A DNA stretch of 64,000 nucleotides, taken from Rehmannia glutinosa (lineage: Eukaryota; Streptophyta; Magnoliopsida; Lamiales; Orobanchaceae). Location: assembly GCA_016081115.2 (NCBI GenBank), contig JABTTQ020001795.1:1364001-1428000 (forward strand). Reading direction: 5' to 3'. Both the position numbers and the translations under genes were made by a program. The notes beneath the pieces are model-generated. The model was not told the origin of the DNA, made no database searches, and saw only the letters and a list, made by a program, of their open reading frames with translations. Of this stretch, positions 33,890-45,921 are shown piece after piece (within the stretch, counting starts at the first letter, position 1; each line of letters begins with the position of its first letter).

Positions 33890-35324
33890 TGTAAGTCCAA
33901 GTGGCTACGATAATCTAGAGGGGGTGAATAGATTATCTCCATCTTTTCGATTATGCCCTCTTTTTCAAAAACAAATACGCCAAGACAATAATAAAGGTGC
34001 GAGAAGTAAACAACACGCGTCGATTTAAAGAGGTTCAACCCACCTAGAGCCTAATCCTCTACCACCCCAAAGATATCCAGGGATGGATTTCAAAAAGAAA
34101 AAGAATTTTATTAATTACCACAATTAATACAAATTCAACTTACAACACCTTGAAGAGCACCACACTCTTCTTCAACACCATCTTTGGAGATTACCACAAT
34201 CTCCCTTTGAAGATTACCACAATCTTCCTTCAACGGCACCTTTGAAGATCACCACAATCTTCAATCTTGAAGAATACCAAATTCTTCAACACCTCAAGAG
34301 CACCACACTCTTGAAACACCTATCACCTAGATCACCCAAGTGTATTCTTTCCACAAGAATACTCACAAGGATGTCTTGTGTTGAATGATGACAAAAATCA
34401 AGATTACAACTCAATAATGAATATTACAATTTGAGTGCAAGTGTAATCAAGAAGTAAAGCCTAGACCTCAAGATGTGAAAGTGAAATCCTTAGGCTATAA
34501 ATACAACAAGAGTGTTGAATATGAGAGCTTGGAAATTTGCAGATTTCTTGTTGTGAATTTGCTTGTGTTGTTGTGTTTTGTGTCTTCAATTCATCCTCTA
34601 TTTATAGGGAAGTCTTCACCAACATAGGCTCCCAACATAGGATCCTCTATCTTCACTTTTGTCTACAAAAGAAGATCACAAGATGTAGAAATATTGTACA
34701 AAAATGAAAAGTAAATCTTCTTTGTCAAGAATTTCAAACAACATCATTTTCTTGTCACAAAATATCATAGGGCGCTAGGGTTTGTTGCCCTGTTGAAGAT
34801 TTCGACCGTTTGAAAAAAAATAGTGTGAACCGAGGTAGGGGTTGGGGGTGCGGCCGGTCGGAGGGGGTCGGCCGGTCGCCCAGGGTGCAACCGTCGGCCC
34901 TCCTCGGACCGGTCCCCCTGCTCCATTTTTCAAGTCGTATGTCATTTCGTGTTTTCTTTCCTTGGTACCTGGGTCCGACTTTGGCGGCATCGTCGATTCT
35001 CCAATTTGAAATGTTGTCCGATTTTTATCAAAAATAAACTTCAAGAAATACTCCAAAAAATTTGTAAAAATATTTTAAATTATTTGGGAGTATTTGGACA
35101 ACATTTATAAACATAGTTTTGGTGTAAAAACCGATTTAAACAAAACCATCACAAGTGTTGTCCAATTTTTATCAAATTAAAAACTCTAAGAAATACTCCA
35201 AAAATTAGTAAAAACATTTTAAATCATTTAGGAGTATTTGGACAACATATAAAAAACATTGTTTTGGTATAAAAACTTATTTAACCAAAATCATCAAAAT
35301 CTTGATAAAAACATTTATCTAACA
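33890..35324 (-). repeat. 5' LTR of copia copy 2
   Basis: The 1435-bp LTR is TG...CA. It carries the hairpin array in inverse (about 34140-34330), TATAAATAGAGG near 34600 in inverse, and a GC-rich patch (about 34770-35000) that differs by clustered indels from 28860-29090. Confidence 0.92.
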
Positions 35325-35329
35325 CTCAT

Positions 35330-36146
35330 TGGACCACTCCCCACTGGCAAAGGGGGCGTGAAGTATGCCATTCTGCCAGTGGACTATTTCACAAAATGGG
35401 CCGAGGCCGAACCTCTGGCGAAGATAGACGAGGACAAGGTCATCAATTTTGTATGGAAGTCCATTATCTGTAGATTCGGGATACCGCACTCAATCATCTC
35501 GGATAATGGGAAGCAATTCGATAACCGGAGGTTTCAAAATTTTTGCGAAGGATTTCACATCAAAAATCATTTTTCGACTCCGTACCACCCTCGACCCAAT
35601 GGGCAAGTTGAGGCAGTTAACAAAATACTGAAATACACTTTGAAGGCAAGGTTGGAGGAGTCTAAAGGCAATTGGCCTGAAGAGCTACCCGATGTGCTAT
35701 GGTCGTATAGAACAACGCATAGGTCAGCCACGGGGGAAACACCTTTCGCTTTGGCCTATGGCACCGAAAGGCTATCATTTTGTTGAAATCAGACCCCTAC
35801 CTTTAGAATTGCAAAATTTTACGAGGAAAACAATGATGCCGTGCTCGAGCCGATTTGAATTTATTGGAAGAAAAGAGATGTAGTGCTGAGATGAGGAATG
35901 CCGTATATAAGTAAAGAAGCGAGAGGTACTACAACTCAAAGGTGAGGGAAAGGAAGTTTCAGGTCGGCGACCTCGTCCTGAAAAGAGTAACGGCGATCGA
36001 GCCCGGCCCGTTAAAACCAACGTGGGAAGGTCCGTTTTGGGTCGATGTAAAGTCTTGTCGAGTGGGGCGTACGAGTTGGAATACCGAATGGAAGGAAGTT
36101 TGAACATCCATGGAATGTAATATACCTTAAGAGGTACTATCAATAA
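35330..36146 (+). pseudogene. Tat integrase core and C-terminal domain
   Basis: Resuming after the insertion, the rve core shows VDYFTKWAEAEPL (first Asp), SIISDNGKQFDN (second Asp) and PNGQVEAVNKILKYTLKARL (Glu), completing the D-D-E triad up to about 35775. The frame reads through from the copia LTR at 35259, so its first 25 or so residues are LTR-derived. After 35786 the frame changes repeatedly, but the C-terminal GPY/F-like segment (GPLKPTWEGPFWV near 36001-36040) is visible. The terminal stop is at 36144-36146. Integrase inserts element cDNA into host DNA. Confidence 0.85.
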
Positions 36147-36683
36147 AAACTCAATTTATGATTCAGACATAACTCTGGAAGTTTATCCTTTCATCTGATA
36201 TTCTGTGAGCTCTCTTAAAAGGGGGAATAATTTAAACGCCTCGGCTAAGATTCGAGCGCCGGATAAATCGCCTCGGCCAAAGACCGAGCGCTGGCTGCTC
36301 GTCTCGGGTACGTCCCTTGCACGTCAATTAAGGGAGGCTCGCCCGAAAGGCGAACCTACCCTAAAAATAAATACTCGGCTTAAGCTCCGAGCATAAAACT
36401 TAATAAACAAACACAGGCAGTTGAAGCCCACTATATGTATCATTTGAGCACAAAAAGGAAAAAGCCAAGCTCCGTACTTGGGGAAATAAAAAGAAAAGCC
36501 ATACGACAAAAAGAAAAATGAGCACAACACTTAACAGGAATTTTAATGCATACACGAGTGACTGAAAAAGTGATTCCATTCCACCAAAAGTATTTACATT
36601 GAGGGGCGGGACGAAGCCCATTACATTCAGAGGCCCATGGCCAACTAGCAAAACAAAAAAAACTTCAACAAGAAAGGGAAACA
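36147..36683. other. Spacer between Tat pol and the antisense ORF
   Basis: The stretch at 36238-36395 contains degenerate repeats with CTCGGC(T/C)AAG and CGAGCG cores. The rest is unremarkable. The open minus-strand frame 36687-36400 has no recognisable motif and is probably fortuitous. Confidence 0.5.
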
Positions 36684-39307
36684 TCAAACTCCGGCAGAAG
36701 GAGGATTTTCATTAGGCCTACTGGAAGCCACTTCTTCTTCTGGAAGAGGCGGGCTTTGGTTTCCGACAGCATCAGCAAATTGCGGGCGAAGGGCATTGAG
36801 GTTAGCCTTCAACAGGGCAAGGTCCCCCTCGAGCTGCTCAATGGTCCGGCCGGCTCTGAGATCCCCAAGAATTTCCTATCTTTTGGTTTGCGTGTCCGCA
36901 AGTCAAGCATAAAGGAATATTCCTCACGAGTTCTTATACGCCGGACGGCACTTACCCGAGCTTCCTCGACCTATTTGAGGTAGGCTTCCCGCTTCCCCAG
37001 CGCACATCGGCCACGCGTCTTTCCATTTCTTCAACTTGAGCGGCAACAAGACGCTCCAATTCTGCGACCTTCGCACGGAGCTCTTCCTCAGCCTTACGGG
37101 CATGATCCCGCTCGGCCTCGGCCTTTACGGCTGCTTCCCTCTCAACATTGGCTCTGGCCGCGGCTTCCTCTGCCTGGGACTTCAAAGACTCGTGCACCCC
37201 CTGACAAAGAGCATGAGCCTCCTGTAAGTCCTGATGGCGTTTTTCTTGCCCCTCCATCCCGCCGATCATGTGCCACAAAATCCCCGTAATACGCCTGAGA
37301 CAACCCCATAACGCATCGGGCCTTCTCCTTCCGATCGATCTCCGAAAGCGGAATCGGTCAATCCCGGTGGTCCACGCCAATGCAGCTACATCTCTGGCTG
37401 CTCGCCCAGCTGCAGGCAAGTGCTTCACCTGCTCGTCCGTAGGCGTGGAACACCTCGCAAATTCGATGAACCATTGGGGGCACAACCCAGTCATCTCCTC
37501 GCAGGCCTCATCCCTTACTTGGCTCGGGGGAATGAAGTGGCCCTCCCGGCCAAAGTCATCTGAGAACATCCTCGGAATCCCACCTCTGGCGGTCTGCGCC
37601 GGAGGTGCCAGTGGAGTTGGCTCAGCCCTTTCGGTCTGCCCGGGCTCTTCGATCACAAGCCCCCCCTTTTTCTTCGGCGTGGGGGCCCTTCAGCCTCAGG
37701 GACTCCGTCAACAGGGCGTTTCCCTACACTGATGTCCGCCCTTCGGGCTGTCTCGGCGACAACAACCTCATCCGCAGCCGCCCGCCTCGGCGAGTAGCTG
37801 TGCTCCTCACGCGGTTAAGGCGCGCGAAAAGGTCCAGACCGCGCCCTGCAAAAAGTACTAGTCAAATACGGAAGGAAGAATTGAAAGGCGAAAAGTGGAA
37901 CAAAAGGGATAAAAAGCGCATACCTTGAGTCTCAGTTACTCTCGGCGGCTCAAGTGTCCGCGTCTGCACCTGCTCGAGGGCCTGCCCCCTTTCGGCCCTC
38001 GGAGGGCTCCTCTCGGCCACCTCTCTGGCCTCTTCTCCCGCAGCCACCATCTCTCCTTTGGCCGCCTATTCGGCCTCAGAATCGGAAGGCAAAGCAGCCC
38101 GCAGGCCCGCCGCGGCCAACCGAGCCTCGGTGGCCAGCCTCTCGATCCGTCTCTCCCTCGCTCCTATGGCCTGAATATTCTCCAACCGCCGGACGAAAGC
38201 GGTCGAGAGTGGGCCAACGGAAGTTTGGTTCCCTAAACACAAAAAGAAAGAAAATCCAGGTCAGGAAAAAGTAGAAAATGAAAAAAGCAAAAGAAAAAAG
38301 AAGAGTAAGTGTACTTACTAAAAGTCAAAGTAAAGTCAAAAGGGGGTAAGAGTATGTTATCCTCTTCCCCAACGCGAGTCTGCCACTTGCCAGCAACCCA
38401 GAGCCATTTGTCCTTCCACTCCTTTAGGGATTGTGGAAGGCCCTCGACCAGCCCGTCTGGGTACCCAGGTCTGGTGTGCACGTAATACCATCCAGAGGGC
38501 TGCCCCCGACCCGGTGTTGAGGGGGTCGCCTTCCAGACGAAAATCTCGTTCATCTCAGTAAATTTAGGGCGCGGATACCCTTCCAAGTGGAACACTACCA
38601 GAGGCCCGATGATACGACCCCATGATAGGGGGTGAACCTGTGTTATGGGGAGGCCCCATTTGCGAAACCACCGTGTGAGCACCAGTGGTAGTGGGAAGCG
38701 TAATCCAAATAAAAACCTGGGGAGATGAATGGCCACGCACCCCTCCGGCGGGTGCTCCGGGCACTCCGTGCCGTCCGGTAACCAAAAATGCACATTTCCC
38801 GGTAACTTATACTTCTGATGAAAAAACCCCAGCTCCGGAACCGTCAGCATACTAGGGTAGTCATTCAAATCGCAGGACCTCCAGCCAGTCTCCACGCACA
38901 ACAAGGGACCCCCTCCCCGTCGGACATCCCCGTGACGGTGACCAATGGGCCCGCAGCCTTTCCGCCCCGCACCGTCGAGGGTTCATCTATTTGTTCCCAA
39001 TGGTCACGTTCTGGGGGTTCATCTCCTCTTCGCTGACTACGTAATGGACTAGGGGCGAATCGTCTTTGCTGGAATCTCCGCGGGTTGACCCAGGAGCGTG
39101 AGAAGGGCCGCGATAAACGGCGGAGGAAATGAATGTACGGTGCGCATGTTCCGATGGAGTGTGACTCGAACTTGAGATAGGAATCACGCTAGGATCGGAG
39201 AATGTGATTCGTCGAACTCGAGAAAAGGAGACAGAAGGTTCAGAGGGAGGATCCTCGATTTCTGCCTCAACGCTGTAACTGCGATTTTGGCTATCTTCAG
39301 AAGACAT
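36684..39307 (-). pseudogene. Antisense ORF of the Tat element, two introns, frameshifted
   Basis: It lies between pol and the 3' LTR on the opposite strand, as known for Tat elements. It starts at ATG 39307 (MSSEDSQNRSYS). Exon 1 carries a block resembling the Pfam 'putative gypsy type transposon' domain (PEGCVAIHLPRFLFGLRFPL and GRIIGPLVVFHLEGYP, about 38730-38570). Intron 1 is 38233-38318 (GTAAGT...TTTAG) and intron 2 is 37846-37923 (GTATGC...TTGCAG). The later exons encode an Ala/Glu/Arg-rich coiled coil (AEEELRAKVAELERLVAAQV near 37080-37020) and end at TGA 36686-36684. Breaks include a stop near 38989, one near 38069, a shift at a homopolymer near 37665 and another near 36970. Function is unknown; a nucleic-acid-binding or regulatory role is speculation. 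Confidence 0.75.
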
Positions 39308-39770
39308 GTATTTGAAGCAAAGAAGAAAAAGAGGGTTTTTTGGGAAAATACCTAAACTTTGAAGTCTCTGAAATTCTAAGGACCGACTCGGAAATTCTGC
39401 TCGCTTACAAGGGATTCTGCTCGGAAGGATGTAGATGCGAAAGTATGGAATGAGATACCCATTCAAAACAAGAGATATCCATTCAAAAAATGTGTCCTTT
39501 CAAATTAAAATCTGTCAGGAAAAAACGTCACGCCCCCACGAATCGAATCAAGTCCCACCTCTTCGGTTCCTGCGCGAGGATGGTCAACCCGAAGCGCCAC
39601 GCGTGTCCGTCATCATAATGCCGCAATTAATGCGCCGTTTCAAATATTAATTGATGGATGACAGGTGTCAGCGAAAGATAACTTTTGAGATTTCCTCTTC
39701 CCCAATAAAGGCTCATGATTAAACATCAAAGTTCAAATCCGATTTCAGAAGTACTTCTCTCGGAATTAAA
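39308..39770 (-). other. Upstream region of the antisense ORF
   Basis: No further ORF continues convincingly beyond ATG 39307. The region must hold any promoter for the antisense transcript. I saw no unambiguous TATA box on the minus strand. Confidence 0.4.
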
Positions 39771-39782
39771 CTTGGGGGCCAT
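39768..39782 (+). promoter_or_regulatory. Polypurine tract of the Tat element
   Basis: AACTTGGGGGCCAT lies directly before the 3' LTR at 39783 and is the expected plus-strand primer. Confidence 0.75.
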
Positions 39783-40361
39783 TGATGACGCCCGAGCTGA
39801 GCTGGCAGTAAATCCGTCCACGTGGCCATTCAGCACGTGAGAGCATGGGACCCACAAGGCCAGCATGGACCGAGCTGATGACGTCAATAACCGACCCCGA
39901 TGATGTCATTAATTGGGCTCGGTTACCTGAACTTAGTCTCGACAGAAGGCCAAGAGGATAAGCATCTAGTTAAGGCTAAGTGCCCTATTAGCACCTTAAG
40001 CTGCCACCTGTCAACCTGACAATGAAGTGGCTCGACAAGTGGCAGGATACATGGCAACCATGCGTGCTTAAGGGAAGACAAGTGTGCCATTACCCTTATT
40101 TTAGTGGTTAATTGTAATAGTGGTTATTAAATATCCACTAATGAGGAGAGTATAAATAGGCCTCATTTATTAGGAAAAAGACAAGAAAAAATAGGAGAGA
40201 AAATAACACTTGTACACAAAACGCTGTAAAGAGACCGACCAGAAATTCCCGGCTCGGCAATATATAAAAAAGGCAGAACAAGCTCCTGAATTAGCACTCT
40301 AACATTTCCACGTATTTATTTTTTACATATCTTGTTTGTTGGCCGGGAAAACTCGTCAACA
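39783..40361 (+). repeat. Tat 3' LTR
   Basis: The LTR is intact, 579 bp, TG...CA, with GAGTATAAATAGGCC near 40149 as the TATA-box candidate. The matching target duplication TGATG follows at 40362-40366. Confidence 0.96.
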
Positions 40362-40366
40362 TGATG

Positions 40367-41037
40367 TATTAAGGTTAAGCCGTAATTGAACAAAAGTACC
40401 AACCAATAAGGATAAAATATGAAGTCCACTTATTCTGATTGACAAGAGCGTGAAATCTGTGTGGTCAGGTAGGTCACGTAACCAAAATTATTTGATTGTG
40501 CTTCAGAATTGACAATGATAGTGTTTGCCTTAAAACTTTGGTGATATTATTTGTATGGAAAAATGTGTGAGATATATAATCGTAATAAAGACCTAACATA
40601 TGTTTTTGATCAGCAAGAGTTGAATATGATACTGAAAAGATGGTTGGAGTGAGTGAGAGATAATGATTGTTTCTTTATTTATCATATGAGAATGATGAAC
40701 ATTATAGCCGGTGTTTTATACATAAACATGCACATATTTATGATGTTTGGTGTTAAGAGAAACTTATCAAAGACCTGCCAGGTTTAAAAAAAAAAATTTA
40801 AAGGCAGTAAGATAATAATGGTCGTACAATATACCCTACGAATTGTAATAATTAAGAATTAAGATAATGATACAGTTTTAGTAAAAATGAAAAACCAAAT
40901 TGCAAAAGTTAACGTGTAGGGATTCTGTGTGGTCAGCGATGAAGCACATAGTTTTAATACCATTCAGGTATTTGAATTATTCTAGAACTTAGCGATTTCT
41001 GAATTTCGAGGACGAAATTTTTCGTAGTACGGGAGAG
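40367..41037 (+). mobile_element. Internal 3' tail of a second Ty3/gypsy element
   Basis: The last stretch before the LTR, TTTCGAGGACGAAATTTTTC (about 41003-41022) followed by a purine tract GGGAGAG, is the characteristic end of the internal region of chromodomain-type plant Ty3/gypsy elements such as Tekay/Del. The remainder up to 40367 is decayed and has no readable ORF. The Tat element may have inserted into this older element. Confidence 0.5.
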
Positions 41038-43116
41038 TGTAATACCCAACATTGAATTTTGAATCTCGGAATTTTAGAATAGTTTTTTTTTCATAATTTA
41101 TGAATCTAGATTGTTAATTTTATTATTTGGGACTTCATAATTAATTAAGAAAAAAATATAGACTAGACAAAAGACCAAAAATAAGATAAAATAAAATAAA
41201 ATTCAAAAAATTCAAATTACGGGGTTCTCTATTTATTTTTAAACTTAATAATCATTTAATTTCAAGCCCAATTAAAATAGAATTGATCCTCATTAAGTCT
41301 ATTTTTGGCCCAAGTCAAATACTCAGACAATAATAGCCCATCCAACTTTAATGTAATATCTCAGCCTCAAACCTCTCGTTTGACCAAATATAATGAACGC
41401 TATGTGTATTAAAATGGCATTTTGAGATTCATTTTATTATTTAAAGTACTTTTAATCGGTTGAATTTGGAACCCCTCATATCGTACTAGTTATTGTGTAT
41501 GTCCTACTTAAATGGTTGATTATATATTGAAATACGAAGAAATTAGATATCATTATATTCTAAAGAAATTATTATAACACTAGACTCTAATAATGATATA
41601 GGACTAAACTTTATCAAATGAATTTTCAATAAAGATCATGCATAAGCATTCGTTATATATTACTTGAATATGTTAATTAGAAGGAAAAAATAATCACCAT
41701 GTAATACTCTAACCTTAACATATTATATATATATATATAATAAGAGTATAATTAATAGATCTGTATGTGTATAATCACAAGATAAGTTTGTAGGAAATAG
41801 AATCCAATATATATCTATATATAATTAAATTGACTTAAGTCTGTAGCTATATATGTAAATATATGTGATTTGTGCTAGTATAATAATAACAGTAACATAG
41901 GTATATACATACATATATATATATATATATAATAAAATAAGTGGATACAAATTACAATAAGTGTTGGATATGATCAGAATTCTTTTACCACAAGCAGACA
42001 AAGACGATAGTCAATTTAAAAAGAAGCAAGCAACTGCGTCGGATGCAAATCGGCAAGAGAGTTAACACTAATTTAATATAAATAGTAGCCACCTAATCTC
42101 TTCACATGCACAGACACGTGTAACAAAAATTTGTGTATATCCTACCGCCTCTATTTGCTCCAACTGGTGTGTGTGTATATATATACTACTTATATATACG
42201 CATACACAGACGGGTTAGCATATGGAAGAATTAGTTAGAACTAAACGCACACATGCAAATAAAAATAAAGGAACAAAGGGTAAGAAACAGGATCGGCCAT
42301 AGGAAAGCAAGAGAAAGGAAAAATAGGAAAAGGAGGAGGGCAACGATGTAGTTGAATCCACAAGCCCATTACATCACCATCAACATTCATTTTCAGTACA
42401 ATCGCATACAGGTGGGGTTACCTTTACACTTAACTGTGTACTATTGCTATATATTCAATGCAAGTTGACTGTTTAATTAATCATGATTAGTATGTTTTGC
42501 ATGAATCCCATGTTGCGGTTGTACCGTACATGTTACATATTTATGTGTTGTGGTGACGATCACTTCACATTATGAGCTCGTACATATTACAAAGTTACGG
42601 CTTGTCCGTACAAATGCCACGTATGATGCATCTCTACTATTTGTAATTAATTACGTGATCGCTTAAGTGTACCCACGATCGAGTGTAGTGCAAAACACTC
42701 ACCCCACTATTTAACATTTTTGATACAGGCAAAAGTATATATGACGACCTGGGCTCCACCATTTCTTAATTATTCCAAGATCCCATTTTCCTTTGTAAGA
42801 AGTTAATTTTTAAGTTTAAATTAAATTTGGCTTATTTACATTTTGTAAAAATAATGTGGAGTTTTGAGTCGAAACTTATGTTGAAGCTATTTCACGCTTA
42901 TTTATGATAAAATTGCGTCTGTTAGTGTGAAGTTTATGTGAATTACTAGTTGTCGTGTTAAGATCTTAAAGGAATATTAAATGTTGGTTTGGAGAAACTT
43001 GATTTCTATTTTGTTATAAAAAAATAATAATTTGGATTTTAAATGGTAAATTTTCTAAAATAGTAACGCCTAAAAGAAAAATAATTTTCAAATATATTTA
43101 CAAATCGGGCGTTACA
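41038..43116 (+). repeat. Long LTR of a Tekay/Del-like Ty3/gypsy element
   Basis: The span begins TGTAATACCC and ends GGGCGTTACA, the paired termini typical of this group, and is 2079 bp, consistent with its long LTRs. Short TA microsatellites occur near 41725-41742 and 41908-41932. No second LTR or target duplication was found in the window, so it is a truncated element or a degraded 3' end. Confidence 0.6.
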
Positions 43117-45921
43117 ACCTTGATCTTGATCTATTTTTTCGATCTTGATATTATTGGATGACGAAAAGTCATCCAACAATTTTTTTTAATTGACGAACTT
43201 TCACCATGACTCCATTTTTCTTGAGCAACTTATCCAGCGTACTAACTTCATCTTGGAAGAATTACCATCTTTTATGTGTTCACTATTATCTTCCTCAAGC
43301 TTTGACAGGTAATCCGATTCCTAAAATAAAATAAAATTTATTGAAAACACAAATAAATAAATCATATAAGAAACTCCAAAAAATATAATAATCAATTATA
43401 CCCGACTTTCAATGGCAAAAGTAGAATATTGCTTAAGCAATTCGGGATCATGATAAGCCTCATAACCGAGAAAGCTCTGTAAAATGCTTAACCACGGGTC
43501 GGCCTTAACTTGCACCTTAAAAGCACTTTTTTATCCACTAATGTGGTAACTCAAATCTGGAATATCTTCCAAACCCTCTCTCGAAAGGAATTCAAAAGAA
43601 ACAATCGAATAATAAATAAACTTACTATCAATATTATCAAAATTTAAAATTACCCTATTGAAATAAAAATATACCTCAGCCAACTCAATTTTCAAAGTAG
43701 AGCACGGTTTTCCAATCAACGCCTCGCACTCTCTATCCCAACACAACAATGGTGTGTTTGCACTATCATCACCAACCTCAAGTTGGATCCTATACCTTTA
43801 AGAATTGTACATTAAAATGATAAATTATGAATTATCTATAACAAAACGTTAGCGAAAATGAATTTAAATACCGAAATTTCAGAATGCATAAATTTGTCAC
43901 AACGCTCACAATAAAACTTATCACCAACTTGTGTGAGCTTCTTAGGACATTTTTGCATGATAGATACCACCAATCTTCAATAAAAGAGAAGGTTGTGGCA
44001 ATTTTCCCAGAACCTCCCAACCAATTTTTAAAACAAAAAAATCAATAAATAAAATATATTAAAGCATGAAAAATAAAAAAGTAATTTTTAGAAATGGTAA
44101 AAAAATTCAGTATGAAAATTTAAAATTAATAATTTTCAGAAGTTAAAAGAAATACCTCTTCATTGGCACATAATGATCAATCAATCGAAATGGAGATTCA
44201 GGAAGCTAAGTCCTCTGGTATAGACCTTGTTACCAGGGCAACATGACTTATTGAGCGGGCGGGGTTATTGCCCCGCGTATCCCGATTAAAAGTTATCATA
44301 CTATATTAAACAATTTGACTTAATTTTAAATTAAAATAAATAATATATAATTGTCAAACCTCCTCTTAAAATCACAAATTTCCTCACCACCATCGTTAAC
44401 AATCGGCTTAGTCACATGATATGTGTTTGAAACTTTAACTTGATCACGAAATAAAATTTGAAAAAAATTCAAAAATTCATCGAAAATTCAAAAATTGAAA
44501 ATCAAAATAATTCATATTATTTAATTAAATATTATATATTACCTCGATATACTTTCGCATGACACATTTGAAGAATTATCACCAAAGGCTCCAAACTATG
44601 TTGATCAATATATGAAAGAATATCATCCACGTATTCCTCCCACAAGGTGCAAATGATGCGATTATTCCTAACAAAATTGAGAAAATTATTAATAATATAT
44701 TATATTAATATTTAAATTAAAAATAAAATATTAAAATACTGATTTTATAAACTCCAAAAAATTAACATTTCCATGTGTTTTTCAAATTACTGGTATCAGA
44801 AAGAATATTATAAACAATTGAAAGATTTTTAAATATATAGTTTTTTTAAAATATTAAACAAAAAATAGCGTATATTAAAGAAATTAAAAAATAATTTGTT
44901 AATTTAAATGAACAGAAACATTCAGACTATTTCATGTGCGAAACCAATTGAAACTATTTTTCCATAAATCAAGAATTAACACAATTTAATAAAATAATAC
45001 TTCAAAAATTATGAATATACGTGTTATTCAAATTGCTGGTATCACAAACAAAATAAATAAACAATTAAAATAATTTTAAATATACAGTTTATTTTAAATA
45101 TAAAACCAGAAAATTTCAGACTGTTACACGTGCGAATCAAATTGAAGGTTTTTTTTTCCATAAATCACTAACCAACACAATTTAATAAAATAAAACTTCA
45201 AAAATTATGAATGTTAAATAATTCTTACTCCAAGTCTTCAAGGGTGATGTCGATGAAGCGTGTTAGCTTGCCTCCAAACTTCTTTGTTTCAGCAGATTGC
45301 ATAGCTACGACCTTTCCAATTACATCTGTGTAACAAACAAAAAATAATAAATTGAAATAATATATTAAATGGTAATTAACATTTTCGAGTATAAAAACTA
45401 TACAACATACCAAAGAGCATGGTACCATCAATCCCGTCAGCGATTGACAATTCCCTAAAACTTCTAAAATTGAACATAAACCTTGGAAGTGAGTTTCATC
45501 AAGCTCATAAACATACGTCTTGCTATGAAACATGATTTTATATTTCATGGATGATGTCTTATATTTATCTGTGTAATGAAGAACAACAAAATCTTTTAGG
45601 ACATAAACATGTCCTTCAATAAGCTTATTTCGAAACTACGCTACATGCAATTTTCGAATTGTACCATGCATCCTATCACCCTGCGAAAAAATAATTAAAT
45701 TTAACATAGGTTTTAAAATTCAAATTATGTAATATTGAGAAAATAAATAAATTCCTAGTAATGCTTTATAACCTCAGCATCATGGAACACGCATTCCAAG
45801 CTTTGAATTTGGTTCCTGTCGTTATACATCGACTTCTCATACAGTAGGACAGTCTCGACTTCATAGCCCATTGGCTTTTGCTCATGTTGATATCCTTGAT
45901 TAAAGAGAAAAGTGGTGCCAT
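43117..45921 (-). pseudogene. RPA1-like (replication protein A large subunit) pseudogene
   Basis: RPA1 binds single-stranded DNA in replication and repair through OB folds. Starting at ATG 45921, exons with visible GT-AG junctions encode: LIKDINMSKSQWAMK (45773-45921); GDRMHGTIRKLHVA and a second OB segment (45411-45680); DVIGKVVAMQSAETKKFGGK (45229-45325); ICTLWEEYVDDILSYID (44543-44667); VKVSNTYHVTKPIVNDG (44360-44432); a C4 zinc-finger exon (about 43873-44030); and LLCWDRECEALIGKPCSTL (about 43680-43800). It is dead: there is an in-frame TAG within HVA*FRNKL (about 45638), stops in the 44290-44160 exon, and a frameshift inside the zinc finger. Such copies are common in plant genomes, sometimes carried by Helitrons. 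No Helitron ends were found. Confidence 0.85.
43154..43176. repeat. Perfect 9-bp hairpin past the RPA1-like pseudogene
   Basis: TTGGATGAC and GTCATCCAA flank a GAAAA loop. On the minus strand it lies immediately downstream of the last recognisable RPA-like exon. Confidence 0.6.

Larger units (their letters stand above)
27996..35324 (-). mobile_element. Mainly-gag non-autonomous copia, copy 2
   Basis: This 7329-bp insertion runs TG...CA with an exact 5-bp TSD CTCAT (27991-27995 and 35325-35329). LTRs lie at 27996-29410 and 33890-35324. On the minus strand: LTR, primer site, gag, short RT remnant, non-coding stem-loop region, multiple polypurine tracts, LTR. It belongs to the same family as 3599-11858 and also lacks visible protease and integrase. 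It splits the Tat integrase. Confidence 0.95.
3068..40361 (+). mobile_element. Ty3/gypsy Tat-lineage retrotransposon (nest shell)
   Basis: Both ends carry the same LTR, beginning TGATGACGCCCG and ending CTCGTCAACA, and the whole is flanked by TGATG (3063-3067 and 40362-40366). Order inside: 5' LTR, PBS, gag, protease, RT and RNase H, a second RNase H-like domain, integrase, an antisense ORF, polypurine tract and 3' LTR. The extra RNase H-like domain and the antisense ORF between pol and the 3' LTR are known traits of the plant Tat lineage. Without the four nested insertions and their TSDs the element is about 10.6 kb. Stops and frameshifts make it non-functional as written. Confidence 0.95.

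Noticed and set aside
36952..37656. Stand-alone host gene for a 234-aa coiled-coil protein
   Set aside because: Its position, strand and splice sites connect it to the Tat antisense ORF, and its frame is shifted relative to upstream exons.
37000..38300. Horizontal transfer from bacteria, suggested by high GC
   Set aside because: The GC-rich part lies within the Tat element, has plant-type introns, and similar composition runs through its gag and pol.
43117..45921. Helitron carrying the RPA-like sequence
   Set aside because: No TC...CTRR ends or Rep/helicase domain could be located, so only the pseudogene is claimed; the 43154 hairpin lacks a nearby CTRR.
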